DNA of 64,000 nucleotides from Corydoras sp. C115 (GCA_019802505.1 JAFMOC010000042.1:2381501-2445500), one strand, 5' to 3'; counted from the stretch's first letter, positions 31,868 through 35,839 are shown. The notes: generated by a model not told the origin, from the sequence alone. Program-made: numbers and translations.

Positions 31868-32905
31868 CGGGCGGCACGGTGGCTTAGTGGTTAGCACGTT
31901 GGCCTCTCAGCGCTAGGGATTCCTGGTTCGAATCCCCATCTGGGTGGAGTTTCCATGTTCTCCCCGTGTCTGCGTGGGTTTCCTCCGGGTTCTCCGGTTT
32001 CCTCCCACAGTCCAAAAACATGGATCAAGTCAATTGCATTCTCAAAATTGCCCCATATAAAGTATGCCTGTGTGAGTGAGTGTGTGCCCAGCGATGGATT
32101 GGCGCCCTGTCCTGGGTCTATCTGCCCAGCGCCCGAGATGCTCTCCCCTGGATGGGCATGGGGAACCCCACCGCAACCCTAATAGAGGATAAAGCGGGAG
32201 ATAATGAATGAATGAATATATATACCGTATATACCGTGGCACGGTGGCTTAGTGGTTAGCATGTTCGCCTCTCAGCGCTAGGAATTCCTGGTTCGAATCC
32301 CCATCTGGGTGGAGTTTCCATGTTCTCCCCGTGTCCGCGTGGGTTTCCTCCGGGTTCTCCGGTTTCCTCCCACAGTCCAAAAACATGGATCAAGTCAATT
32401 GAGTTCTCCAAATACCCCATATAGAGTGTGTCTGTGTGAGCGAGTGTATGCCCAGCGATAGATTGGCCATATCAATGATAGGGTGATCTATTTTGCCTAC
32501 TGTGCTTACTGCCTACTTTGTCCTCCACATTTAACCCATCTGTGCGGTGAGACAAACAAAAAACACACACACACAAACGCGCACGCACGCACACATGCAC
32601 ACACGGGGCAACGGACTTTGTATACAGCACCCAGGGAGCAATTGGGTTTAGGTGCCTTGCTCAAGGGCACTGCAGCCATAGTACCAAGACTGGTTCCTTA
32701 ACCACAAGCCAACAACTGCCCCAATATCCAATTGAATATTCTTACTTGACATTTTTTTACTTAGTAGCCATCTAAATCTCTAAGCCGTATAACCAGAGGC
32801 CACTTTCTGAAAATACCTTCCACATATTACTGAAGAATGTACTGTAATATTCAGCCTGTCTTACTTTTGCACTGATCTGGAGAGTAAGTTTTGTTCCGCG
32901 ATCAT
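2123..32905 (-). CDS. stag3: Cohesin subunit SA/STAG family, stag3-like, 20 coding exons, 3' end off window
   Basis: Encodes an SA/STAG subunit, the HEAT-repeat arch that binds the kleisin (RAD21 or REC8) in the nuclear cohesin ring and helps load it on DNA. Twenty exons join with consistent phase into 731 stop-free codons. Family landmarks are VVDDWIEAY and FFIQCSGCKG (residues about 98-129), the STAG domain with WKKFRAHFCEFI and CQYSVIFD (about 156-223), RAFRHTCTLA, the stromalin conservative domain with RYRDIIPEIRAICIEE and YLKYVGW (about 295-380), then VYSAHRPLA, YLVDSLWD and KLTEHFVKVLP. VDSLWD and LTEH suit STAG3, and the divergence is much greater than usual for fish Stag1/2. The MIAE start resembles the SA2 start. 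About the last 40% should lie left of position 2123. No frameshift or stop is seen, so the gene looks functional. Alternative: a divergent stag1/2 duplicate. Confidence 0.86.
2295..2371 (-). CDS. stag3: stag3 coding exon 19
   Basis: Encodes DGVFTADDDKMDKMLSALKK then LAAFN, matching DEDEVYNL..TLKRLSAFYN. Acceptor TTTTCAG, donor ACAG|GTAATG. Separated from exon 18 by a 7.7-kb intron that holds the LTR element. Confidence 0.9.
2447..2486. repeat. (CATT)n microsatellite, SINE tail
   Basis: About nine CATT units directly adjoining the SINE at 2487; this is the variable 3' end of the element. Confidence 0.85.
2487..2795 (-). mobile_element. DANA/mermaid-type SINE
   Basis: Reverse copy of the most abundant SINE of the window. 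The conserved core (GGAGAACCCGGAGGAAACCC) and the tRNA-like head with GCTAACCACTAAGCCACC-like sequence are recognisable, with decay at the head. Confidence 0.8.
3215..3485 (-). mobile_element. tRNA-derived SINE, third family
   Basis: Reverse copy with CTCCACATTTAACCC, TTGTATACAGCGCC and a tRNA-like CAGGATTCGAACC head. Related copies are at about 24.75 and 32.49 kb. Confidence 0.65.
3993..4018 (+). promoter_or_regulatory. E-box palindrome in LTR U3
   Basis: CAGGTGCC-TAG-GGCACCTG is a perfect inverted repeat (3993-4011) with E-boxes CAGGTG and CACCTG, followed by a third CACCTG ending at 4018. It is kept unchanged in the 3' LTR. Confidence 0.6.
4135..4165 (+). promoter_or_regulatory. LTR TATA-like box and predicted transcription start
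   Basis: TATTTA at 4135-4140 lies 30 bp upstream of G4165. G4165 is the first base of the 10-mer complementary to the priming site, so two independent cues give the same RNA start. Start position inferred. Confidence 0.5.
4235..4240 (+). terminator. AATAAA poly(A) signal in 5' LTR
   Basis: Canonical AATAAA about 70 bp after the predicted start, which puts R at about 4165-4260. The matching signal in the 3' LTR is at 6310-6315. Confidence 0.6.
4346..4355 (+). other. Primer-binding site, predicted self-priming
   Basis: AACGACCAGC is the perfect reverse complement of GCTGGTCGTT at 4165-4174 in the LTR, the predicted RNA 5' end. It begins one base after the 5' LTR. No TGG-starting tRNA-type site is seen. 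In the Tf1/sushi group of Ty3/gypsy elements the RNA 5' end folds back and primes in this way. Confidence 0.6.
4382..4390 (+). other. Strong splice-donor sequence in LTR leader
   Basis: CAG|GTAAGC sits between the priming site and the ORF. It could be a real donor of a spliced transcript or a chance match; no matching acceptor was identified. Confidence 0.35.
4472..5872 (+). CDS. Repetitive 466-residue ORF of the LTR element, function unknown
   Basis: The first ~165 residues are non-repetitive: an acidic YDYDSDDEW patch near residue 20, a basic KSGRRARRRGAKTQR patch near 90, and one hydrophobic stretch (CFGIAVGVYMFCV, about 163-175) that might span a membrane. Then come 12 units of nine residues (KVLPACVPA type, Cys in nearly every unit), about nine units of ten residues (RGVTPPVPKP type), and longer degenerate repeats rich in Thr, Pro and Arg. 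I recognise no family. The ATG at 4472 is the first of the internal region in this frame. Caution: the repeats are multiples of three and GC-rich, so several other frames are also open. It could be a degenerate gag-like, an env-like or a non-coding product. Confidence 0.5.
   Translation: MRSPPSRSRKDGSISVMSMYDYDSDDEWLWRYGYAALCAEEGLDLIQVSDDEGESYLYGHVLPICTLRNSEEFWTDAPVQFVKPPAAKSGRRARRRGAKTQRARAAAERGTCSAGQSRDASAPDRAVSGSRCEGAVPEPTLGGVDVDLCTPVSCVQSVFPMSEMSVCFGIAVGVYMFCVQDDYSEVPTEVLPACVPAKVLPGCEPAQVLPACVPAKVLPACMPAKVLPACVPAKVLPGCEPAEVRPACVPAKVLPACVPTKVQPACVPAEVQPACVPAEVQPACVPAEVLSAQEPMSRGVTPPVPKPRGVTPPVPKPRGVTPPVPKPRGVTLPVPKPRGVTPPVPKPRGVTPPVPKPRGVTPPIPKPRGVTPPSPSSRGRTPPSPSSRGRTPHATPPGGVRLATPPVGVRRTTSPGGARLATQPECVAISSPDVGVHRTTQPECVAISSPDVGVHRTTQPEGVAHF
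5036..5359 (+). repeat. 27-bp minisatellite, 12 copies, in the ORF
   Basis: Unit of the type AAGGTCCTGCCAGC plus GTGCCCGCC, twelve copies in frame, encoding (K/E/Q)V(L/Q/R)PACVPA. Variation between copies is mostly at codon positions that change K/E and L/Q. Confidence 0.9.
5361..5655 (+). repeat. 30-bp minisatellite, about 9.5 copies, in the ORF
   Basis: Unit CCAGGGGCGTCACGCCGCCC plus ten bases, starting exactly every 30 bp from 5361 to 5631. The first seven copies are nearly identical, which suggests recent expansion; the last two and a half have changed (RGRTPPSPSS). Confidence 0.92.
5741..5955 (+). repeat. 54-bp tandem repeat, about 3-4 degenerate copies
   Basis: CCAGAGTGCG recurs at 5741, 5795 and (as CCAGAGGGCG) 5849. 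The stop codon of the ORF at 5870-5872 lies in the third copy, so the array continues past the coding region. Confidence 0.8.
6049..6062 (+). other. Polypurine-type tract before the 3' LTR
   Basis: TGGGGCGGGGGTAA directly precedes the 3' LTR and is the expected position of the plus-strand primer. It has one C interruption. Confidence 0.5.
6063..6419 (+). repeat. 3' LTR
   Basis: 357 bp, same length as the 5' LTR with five substitutions and no indel seen. AATAAA at 6310-6315 would end the element transcript. Confidence 0.92.
6425..7140. other. Intron sequence with no recognised feature
   Basis: AT-rich sequence in the stag3 intron. I see no gene, no terminal repeats and no similarity to other parts of the window. 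Confidence 0.4.
7142..8060. mobile_element. hAT-like remnant (uncertain)
   Basis: Begins TAGGGGCGTAATTC and has an alternating GATACGATTCGAT region near 7228, as in other hAT-like ends here. The right end near 8050 (GATGAATCGATTTATT) is eroded. Boundaries are uncertain. Confidence 0.3.
8078..8400 (+). mobile_element. DANA/mermaid-type SINE
   Basis: Forward copy: TTAGCACGTTCACCTCTCAG head, TCCGGGTTCTCCGGTTTCCT core and a GGATGGATGG end. 150 bp from a reverse copy, so the pair could form a large hairpin in RNA. Confidence 0.85.
8549..8866 (-). mobile_element. DANA/mermaid-type SINE
   Basis: Reverse copy with intact core and CTAAGCCACCGTGCCGCCC at its head end. Confidence 0.85.
8985..9800 (+). 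pseudogene. Tc1-like transposon remnant
   Basis: Degraded catalytic part is visible in nucleotide form at about 9350-9560 (TTCATCTTCCAGCAGGAC, CCATTGAGAATATATGGGG). Ends have ATTCAAAAAGTTAAACTTTC. Same family as 24955-25790. No usable ORF. Confidence 0.65.
10074..10274 (-). CDS. stag3: stag3 coding exon 18
   Basis: Encodes SMQALLNSLDAAVDSN, LLETAARSYQSLCAINSHW and VERLVQGWIHKL, equivalent to the family's (A)LL.QI..VVEKH...VLEACSKTY..LC segment but strongly diverged. 67 codons, donor AGT|GTAAGT. Confidence 0.88.
10455..11145. mobile_element. hAT-like fragment beginning AGGGGTGTAATGG
   Basis: Opens with AGGGGTGTAATGGTACAC at 10459, as the elements at 49.89 and 61.13 kb. Its other half appears to be 11.64-11.85 kb, split by SINE insertions. 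Confidence 0.4.
11145..11585 (-). mobile_element. DANA/mermaid-type SINE interrupted by another SINE
   Basis: Reverse copy in two pieces, 11145-11288 and 11497-11585 (ending CTAAGCCATTGTGCCGC), separated by the SINE at 11289-11496. Confidence 0.75.
11289..11496 (+). mobile_element. tRNA-derived SINE with 7-bp target duplication
   Basis: GCGCGGTAGCTCAGTGGTTA head with GTTCAAATCC B-box-like sequence, body GGGTCCTTGAGCAAGACCC, tail TCGCTTTGGATAAAAGTG. Flanked by ATGAAAA at 11282-11288 and 11497-11503. Confidence 0.85.
11640..11860. mobile_element. hAT-like fragment
   Basis: CTCTAAACTGAGCTACGCTTAGC and ACCGAACCGTGTGCCCAGTA match the end of the element at 60.94-61.13 kb. Confidence 0.4.
12351..12437 (-). 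CDS. stag3: stag3 coding exon 17
   Basis: Encodes YSGDAKKLTLFLKIPQYFQM and NTYGDEYTQ, equivalent to KYS(A/V)DAEKV..LLQ(L/I)PQYFDLEIY. 29 codons. Acceptor TTTTCAG, donor CAG|GTTGGT. Confidence 0.94.
12564..12656 (-). CDS. stag3: stag3 coding exon 16
   Basis: Encodes VVGSKEKRLQTDD and CAKLTEHFVKVLPDLLYK, matching the STAG3 LTSKERKTQADD...KLTEHLIPLLPQLL. 31 codons, donor AAG|GTGAGC. Confidence 0.95.
13090..13525. repeat. Palindrome-core dispersed repeat, copy 1
   Basis: Contains CTAAATCTGATTGGCTGAGC, TTCTGTAATTTGGCCA and the core arm TGCATTATTATGAATAAATC. It stops within about 20 bp of the stag3 exon 15 splice donor. Confidence 0.6.
13540..13643 (-). CDS. stag3: stag3 coding exon 15
   Basis: Encodes LSSAEEALLIEILLASLRQA and AGRSTGKK, matching ESALIEI...RQA...PPVGRGTGK. 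Donor AAG|GTTTGT. A dispersed palindromic repeat begins within about 20 bp of this splice site. Confidence 0.93.
13727..13844 (-). CDS. stag3: stag3 coding exon 14
   Basis: Encodes LHQHVLYLVDSLWDSSGTLL and RDWASLTSML, closely matching the STAG3 form (YLVDSLWDCAG, LTSLL). Acceptor GCTACAG, donor CAAG|GTCAAT. Confidence 0.94.
14690..14960. repeat. Degenerate tandem repeat, AAGTCGTGATCATGAGAAAA type
   Basis: About six imperfect units of roughly 35-50 bp alternating AAGTCGTGATCA(T/C)GAGAAAA and CAAGTTTTGTT. The unit itself contains the near-palindrome CGTGATCACGA. In a stag3 intron. Confidence 0.75.
15069..15186 (-). CDS. stag3: stag3 coding exon 13
   Basis: Encodes LLRKPSVPEPTDETSMEERG then LTRSWVRALYHFHTQNQ. 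This is a fast-evolving linker before the YLVDSLWD block. Phase joins both neighbours. Acceptor TACCCAG, donor CAG|GTATTT. Confidence 0.88.
15737..17324 (-). mobile_element. Full-length Tc1-like transposon, inactive
   Basis: Inverted ends of about 40 bp (CAGTCATGGCCAAAGGTTTT at left; the complement AAAACTTTTGGCCATGACTG at right). The right flank has the TA target, the left is GA. The element is 1.59 kb, the usual Tc1 size, and lies in a stag3 intron in gene sense. Confidence 0.92.
16019..16952 (-). pseudogene. Tc1-like transposase, frameshifted
   Basis: Readable parts: N-terminal helix-turn-helix (KYGLTGKSIA, TTIYHIIKSF), then WGCFSAKGIGSL, FQHDGAPCHKA with the second catalytic Asp, and NSPDLNPIEYLLS. 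These lie in at least three frames with stops at about 16533 and 16305, so it is not functional. Tc1 transposases are usually about 340 residues. Confidence 0.88.
17330..18440. other. Intron sequence with no recognised feature
   Basis: AT-rich stag3 intron between coding exons 13 and 12. No repeat ends or coding similarity seen. Confidence 0.45.
18445..18552 (-). CDS. stag3: stag3 coding exon 12
   Basis: Encodes SCEDVLSQDDLKHMFQLVYS then AHRPLATMAGEFLNTK, matching [20 protein letters not shown]. Acceptor TTGACAG, donor CCAA|GTAAGT. Confidence 0.96.
18666..18745 (-). CDS. stag3: stag3 coding exon 11
   Basis: Encodes ERMVSMTLDKDHEVAVQALR, matching (D)RIVSMTLDKEYDVAV. Acceptor GCTGCAG, donor CACA|GTAAGT, phase 2 out. 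Confidence 0.96.
19020..19505. repeat. Probable dispersed repeat of unknown class
   Basis: Has internal near-duplications (GTTAGCGCTGGGAA at about 19172 and GTTAGCGCAGGGAA at about 19267) and ends in GAGTCAGTCAGTGAGTCAG and CTTTTATTAGTATAGATT, which looks like a repeat terminus. No other copy in the window. Confidence 0.3.
19770..19900 (+). mobile_element. L2-like LINE 3' fragment
   Basis: GGATGAGTCCCCCTCTGAGC and CTTGGTCCTCCCAAGATTTC match the 3' region at about 27.72-27.78 kb. Confidence 0.5.
20056..20154 (-). CDS. stag3: stag3 coding exon 10
   Basis: Encodes QPDVRLKCVLGLQELYQD and MDLFTSRFK. The SRF triplet corresponds to the conserved Arg-Phe (SA2 R370/F371) of the ligand-binding surface. 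33 codons, donor AAG|GTATTC. Confidence 0.96.
20800..21090 (+). mobile_element. RTE/Rex3-like LINE 3' end fragment
   Basis: Matches the well-known fish LINE 3' end: AGGAGCCAGCTGAGGTGGTT, CGAGCATCAGGTCCAGATGC, GGCCTGGGAATGCCT and CCGGACCCGGATA(T)GCGG. The translated form (QLRWFEH type) is broken. Confidence 0.7.
21240..21525 (-). mobile_element. DANA/mermaid-type SINE
   Basis: Reverse copy with intact core; ends CTAAGCCACCATGCCGCC. The (TATTTTAT)-like run at 21150-21240 may be its expanded tail. Confidence 0.85.
21651..21774 (-). CDS. stag3: stag3 coding exon 9 (stromalin conservative domain)
   Basis: Encodes DIIPEIRAICIEELALWMK and NDTYLKYVGWMMYDK. The Trp of YVGW corresponds to the SA2 residue (W334) in the surface that binds CTCF and other ligands. 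Acceptor TTGGCAG, donor AAG|GTGAGT. Confidence 0.96.
21861..21934 (-). CDS. stag3: stag3 coding exon 8
   Basis: Encodes LQDRKLEIEDMMDAIFKGVF and LKRY, matching the family's EIENMMN(A/S)IFKGVFVHRYR. Acceptor ATTTTAG, donor ACAG|GTAATT, phase 2 out. Confidence 0.95.
22557..22708 (-). CDS. stag3: stag3 coding exon 7
   Basis: Encodes VKLFTALVNVTLSLSVSVEN, QRLYDVE and SPRLEKLQRKITE, equivalent to the MKLMTALVNVALNLS...QRQYEAE region. The donor GAG|GTGCTT is weak (no G at +5), but the phase joins perfectly to the next exon. Confidence 0.93.
22795..23343. mobile_element. GGTTCTCAA-ended repeat with SINE inserted
   Basis: Opens CGATTCTCAACGAGTCAGGG and closes GACCAGTTGAGAACCACTT. Same family as 58137-59093 and about 47.87-48.40 kb. 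A forward DANA/mermaid-type SINE occupies 22904-23195. Confidence 0.45.
22904..23195 (+). mobile_element. DANA/mermaid-type SINE
   Basis: GGGCCGCATGGTGGCTAAGT head, diverged core, and GGATGGGCATGGGGAACCCC end. Confidence 0.75.
23355..23559 (-). CDS. stag3: stag3 coding exon 6 (STAG domain)
   Basis: Encodes DSGEYPMIMSGVYWKKF, CEFISVLITQCQYSVIFD, LISLLTELSASHMRAFRHT. This is the core of the STAG domain. Acceptor TTCGCAG, donor GCAG|GTAACG. It follows a 5.3-kb intron full of LINE and Tc1 fragments. Confidence 0.96.
24055..24332 (-). mobile_element. DANA/mermaid-type SINE, diverged
   Basis: Reverse copy: GGGGAGGACGTTTCAGGCAC to GTAAGTCACTGTGCCTCCCC. Confidence 0.75.
24712..24740. repeat. (CATA)n microsatellite
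   Basis: Seven tetranucleotide units next to the SINE at 24748. Confidence 0.85.
24748..24958 (+). mobile_element. tRNA-derived SINE, third family
   Basis: Forward copy: GGCTTGTGGTTAAGGAACCA head, GCCCTTGAGCAAGGCACCTA and TGTGTGCTCACTTCACTAAT end. Confidence 0.65.
24955..25790 (+). pseudogene. Tc1-like transposon remnant with transposase C-terminal part
   Basis: The longest readable frame (25268-25642) has MIWSAMFGAGVGKLCLLKTN, FIFQQDLAPAPA and NLPDLNPIKNLWGVFKRK, the catalytic end of a Tc1/pogo-like transposase, with Glu of the catalytic triad replaced by Lys in NPIKN. The N-terminal half is deleted. Ends resemble those at 8985-9800. Confidence 0.75.
26240..27300 (+). pseudogene. L2/CR1-like LINE reverse transcriptase fragment
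   Basis: Frame 26286-26876 shows GVPQRSFLGPLLFALCMLPL, the catalytic YADD box altered to YAED, and NLSVIIDSDLSKHISNITR. A second frame (27044-27289) holds YKPTHELLAPRINK and PQLWNSLPVTV, the usual C-terminal part. Frameshifts and the altered catalytic Asp mean it is dead. Inside a stag3 intron. Confidence 0.85.
27300..28205 (+). mobile_element. L2-like LINE 3' UTR, partly duplicated
   Basis: CTGTCCTACACTGTTTATGC, CTTGGTCCTCCCAAGGTTTC and AAGCTGCTTTGTGACAATGT occur at 27690-27900, and again at 28020-28200, indicating two joined tails. Confidence 0.65.
28255..28468 (+). mobile_element. tRNA-derived SINE, diverged
   Basis: GTGGTGTGGTAGCTCAGTAG head and TAAGTCACTTTAGATAAAAG tail. Confidence 0.6.
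28909..28985 (-). CDS. stag3: stag3 coding exon 5
   Basis: Encodes VVTAEMFQSKKNSNVMSKM and ends EDLDE, matching the family's VVTAEMF...EEFDED block. Acceptor TTATAG, donor GAG|GTAGGA. Confidence 0.93.
29582..29678 (-). CDS. stag3: stag3 coding exon 4
   Basis: Encodes VVVDDWIEAYILDREP and ITFFIQCSGCKG, near-identical to the SA1/SA2 N-terminal helices. Ends in phase 1 at AAAG|GTTTTC. Confidence 0.95.
29796..30163 (-). mobile_element. DANA/mermaid-type SINE, well preserved
   Basis: Reverse copy with CATT-repeat tail, GGAGAACGTTTCGGGCGCTG, intact core and CTAAGCCACCGTGCCGCC. Confidence 0.9.
30347..30511 (-). CDS. stag3: stag3 coding exon 3
   Basis: Encodes a basic stretch (RGKRKAR) and then TLFEVVTMGRSVMQ, matching the LFEVVKMGKSAMQ block that starts the conserved part of SA proteins. 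Acceptor GTGTAG, donor CAG|GTAAAT, 55 codons. Confidence 0.9.
30635..31065. repeat. Palindrome-core dispersed repeat, copy 2
   Basis: TTCTGTAATTTGGCCAATAG, CAATAAGACACTCAAGGTTA and the facing arm ATTTACTTACAATAATGCTG are readable, with CTCATATGTTATTGTTTTAA at the far end. Confidence 0.6.
31380..31640. repeat. Probable dispersed repeat, CAGTGTCACT type
   Basis: CAGTGTCACT recurs three times (about 31495, 31560, 31585) with CAGCAGCACTGCTGCACT between. It has the look of a short fish DNA element; no second copy here. Confidence 0.35.
31715..31799 (-). CDS. stag3: stag3 coding exon 2
   Basis: Encodes the polar N-terminal tail ENSSGDVSLCTS...NRQKNV. This region is disordered and poorly conserved in the family. 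Phase 2 in, phase 0 out, donor GTG|GTAAAT. The acceptor AG has an alternative 2 bp away; the chosen one keeps the frame. Confidence 0.7.
31842..31868. repeat. (TA)n microsatellite
   Basis: About 13 units, directly before a SINE. Confidence 0.85.
31869..32215 (+). mobile_element. DANA/mermaid-type SINE, full length
   Basis: The cleanest copy: GGGCGGCACGGTGGCTTAGT head, GAATCCCCATCTGGGTGGAG, TCCGGGTTCTCCGGTTTCCT core, and a GATAATGAATGAATG tail. Confidence 0.92.
32236..32470 (+). mobile_element. DANA/mermaid-type SINE, 3' truncated
   Basis: A second forward copy 20 bp after the previous one, ending at CCCAGCGATAGATTGG. Confidence 0.88.
32488..32728 (-). mobile_element. tRNA-derived SINE, third family
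   Basis: Reverse copy: CTCCACATTTAACCCATCTG, TTGTATACAGCACCCAGGGA and TTGCTCAAGGGCACTGCAGC. Confidence 0.65.
32865..32905 (-). CDS. stag3: stag3 coding exon 1 (start codon)
   Basis: ATG at 32905-32903 opens MIAEQNLLSRSVQ plus two bases. The exon itself probably begins at 32957 after a TTACAG acceptor, and its upstream part has an in-frame stop, which supports this ATG. Donor is AAA|GTAAGA. An alternative frame (FEDVEALEVLQ) is open here but does not match the phase of the next exon. Confidence 0.7.
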
Positions 32906-32996
32906 GTCCTCTCATATAATTTTGTAGCACTTCAAGGGCTTCCACATCTTCAAATTACTGTAAAAAAATAGTGCAATACAGTTATTTCCTTAAAAA

Positions 32997-32997
<1 letters not shown>

Positions 32998-33050
<53 letters not shown>
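32998..33050. repeat. (TA)n microsatellite
   Basis: About 26 units in the first coding intron of stag3. Confidence 0.95.
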
Positions 33051-33052
<2 letters not shown>

Positions 33053-33055
33053 TAT

Positions 33056-33300
33056 TAGGGGTGTCTTCATCTAAGGATTTTCATAGTCGAATCTGATTCG
33101 TCAGATTTTCCCTATAGTCGACTGATAGTCGAATCAGTTAAAATTTCACCACAAGATGGCGCTATAAGCGTGGTTTTTAAAAAAAGATTTTTTTATATAT
33201 ATTTTACTTGTTTTTCTAACAAAGGAAAACCTTTTGGTTTTTTTTGGTTGTTTTTCTAGAAATTAGGATGACAAAATTAGGATTTTATTTGACAAAAGGC

Positions 33301-33374
<74 letters not shown>

Positions 33375-33528
33375 GAAAACAAAGACATTTCATGTAAAAA
33401 CTAATGCTTAGCAGCAGCCATGGGCACCCCCATGTGGTCAAAATGGTACATTCGACTATGAGGTTCATAGTCGACTACGGTTCTCCGAATCGAATCGTCA
33501 AATCAGCGAATATTGCAGCTCACCCCTA
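33056..33528. mobile_element. Short hAT-like (MITE) element with internal (TA)n
   Basis: Ends TAGGGGTG...CACCCCTA with longer imperfect inverted arms rich in TAGTCGA and GAATCGA. A (TA)n of 67 bp (33306-33372) sits inside, and (TA)n flanks it, so the target duplication cannot be read. Confidence 0.6.
33306..33372. repeat. (TA)n microsatellite
   Basis: About 33 units inside the MITE. Confidence 0.95.
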
Positions 33529-33654
33529 ATATATATACACACGAGAGTTGGAACTTAAATAGTGGCAACTATTTATTCACAACAGATACAAAAAAATTTA
33601 CACACAGTCCTAAAAAAAATACAGACAATAATATGTTGTTGTGAAATACAGCTA

Positions 33655-33870
33655 ATTATCTTAATTGCACTAATGTTAATAAGGCACAAGAGGGCATGCA
33701 TTATTGTGAATAAATAATGAGAACATCTACATTACATTCACATTTGGACATCAAGACACAAACAGTTTCTTTCCTTGTGCCATTACATTTATTAATAGCT
33801 CTGCACATTGAAAAATATTTACAAACAAAACAAAACAAAAAATATTGCCCATGTTGCACTTTAATGATTT
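33655..33870. repeat. Palindrome-core dispersed repeat, copy 3 (partial)
   Basis: AATAAGGCACAAGAGGGCATGC and TTATTGTGAATAAATAATG arm only. Confidence 0.45.
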
Positions 33871-33919
33871 GCACTACAGCACACACTGCATCTTATTTAA
33901 ATGTGTGCACACTGTACAC

Positions 33920-34185
33920 TAAATGGATGGCACGATGGGTTCTAGGTTTGAATCCCAATCTAAGCGGAGTTTCCATATTTGTAGGTTTCCTCTGGGTTCT
34001 CCGGTTTCATCTCACATGGATTTACGGTAAATTAAATGCTGTAAATTGCCCCATATAGTGTGTGTAAGTGTGCACAGCGATAGATTGGCCCTCTGTCCTG
34101 GGTGTATCTGCTCAGATCTCGAAATGTCCTCCACTTGCTGGGCATGGGGAATTCCCCGCAACAATGGACAATGAATGACAATGAA
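33920..34185 (+). mobile_element. DANA/mermaid-type SINE, 5' eroded
   Basis: ATGGCACGATGGGTTCTAGG, then CTCTGGGTTCTCCGGTTTCA and CAGCGATAGATTGGCCCTCT. Confidence 0.7.
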
Positions 34186-34359
34186 TAAATCAATTAATTA
34201 ATTAATGTATGGTAAATTGTAATGTAACTGCAGAGTTGCCATCTATCTGTAATCAAATTCCTTGTGTGTGTAACACTCTTCCCAAATAAATCTGATTCTG
34301 ATTGTACAGCAGTCAGAGTGAAAGAGGGAAAATCCACAGTTAAACCCATTTAAATGTTT

Positions 34360-34735
34360 AAATGTCAGCGCTGGGGATCCAGATTCGAATCCCAGTCTCT
34401 GTGAAGTCTCCATGTAGGTTTCTCTGGTTTTCTCCCACAGTCAAAAAACAAGGTTTCAAGGTAAAGTTAATGCTCTAAACATGGGTTAGGGTGGCACGTA
34501 GCTTAGTGGTTAGCACGTTTGTCTTTCAGCGCTGGGGATCCACATTCGAATTGCAAACTGGGTGGAGTTTCTGTGTTTTCCTGTGTCCGCGTGGATTTCC
34601 TACAAACCCATGGATTCAAGGTAAAGTGAAGGCTCCAAATTGCCCCATATAGCGTGTGTGTGAATGAGTGTGCCCAGCGATAGATTGCGCCACCCCACAC
34701 CGCGAAGATAATGAATGAATGCTGCACGGACTAAT
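34360..34735 (+). mobile_element. Two tandem DANA/mermaid-type SINE fragments
   Basis: First piece 34360-34490 (GCGCTGGGGATCCAGATTCG), second 34492-34720 (GGTGGCACGTAGCTTAGTGG to CCAGCGATAGATTG). Confidence 0.65.
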
Positions 34736-35152
34736 AACCTAAGGAGTTAAAAATGTTCCTAAATTAAAATATTAAAATCCAGGGTTAACGAGAAAGGCGG
34801 AAGTAAGAAACCCGGCTGCCACAGATACATCGCAGCTCATTGGTCAAGCACATGTTAATAAACGGAACGTCAACATCCTATTTGAAAATGCATGTGTCAC
34901 TCACTCAGCTTCTTTCCATTACCCCGTGTATTTAGAGCTTTATACAAAACAATAGAGGTGCTAAAAGCATTCTCTTTCTCTTTCTTTCAAACTGAAAGAA
35001 TGATGAGCTAAAACATAGCTGTTAAAAGCCCGGTTTCTGGTGAAAAACAGCGCCAAAAACGGATGCACTTTTCTATCTCTGGTTCCATTAACACCGCTAT
35101 TCATGACAAATAATTATTAGAAACACTCGATTAAATGGACAAATTTTCTTAC

Positions 35153-35345
35153 CCGTAGATAATAACGCAGGTGGAAGAATCAGTAAATCATTAAAAAAAA
35201 TAAGATGATAACGACTGGATGCAGGGCGCCATCCTGTGGTCTCTTGCGTGAAAAATGCAGGAAAGTACGTCACAGTGTTGTGAAAATACTGAACTACATC
35301 CCGCCCTAAATGTGACTCTGGCGCCTCAGCTTTAAAAAGTGGTAG
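35153..35345 (-). promoter_or_regulatory. Putative stag3 promoter and non-coding first exon
   Basis: A good splice donor (CGG|GTAAGA) ends at 35153 on the minus strand and could close an untranslated first exon that joins the start-codon exon at 32957. Upstream on the same strand are a CRE-like TGACGTA (35272-35266) and an E2F-like GGGCGGGA (35306-35299). No transcript evidence is available, so the exact start is inferred. Confidence 0.4.
35299..35306 (-). promoter_or_regulatory. E2F/E2F6-like site GGGCGGGA
   Basis: Perfect GGGCGGGA on the minus strand upstream of the presumed stag3 first exon. Mammalian Stag3 is a known target of E2F6-dependent germline-gene silencing through this kind of motif. 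The functional link in this fish is inferred. Confidence 0.35.
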
Positions 35346-35839
35346 CTCTGTTAACATCTGCAGTGTCACTGAAATGTTTGCATTTCTTACATCATTGCTT
35401 ACATCACTGAAATCATTTTTTAATCCTCAAGTTTACGACTGAATAAGAAGTACAACATCAAGAGAAAAGTCTAAACTAGCAATTATTTGAACAGGATTTC
35501 AGACACGTATTTGTGTTTTCTTAAGTTTTAGTCCTCATTCATAGAAATATGAACTCCCTTTAATCAGCAAACCTTTTCAGATGACATGTTGGTTATATTA
35601 GATTGTAATTCACATTTGAAAGATGGATACAAAGTTTGTTCATTTAGGGGATTTTATATTGTCACGTTATGCGGCATCTACTTACTTTTGGGTGCCACAT
35701 GGAGATTCTGGGGCCATGTTTAGGCGCCCAGTGTGGGTCGGTAGGTTGCCCAGCCAATGGAAATGGTTCCTACAGGGCTTACCAGCAAGCATTGCGGTAT
35801 GGGAATATAGGGGAGCGCGGGCTGTGTCCCTCACAGAAA

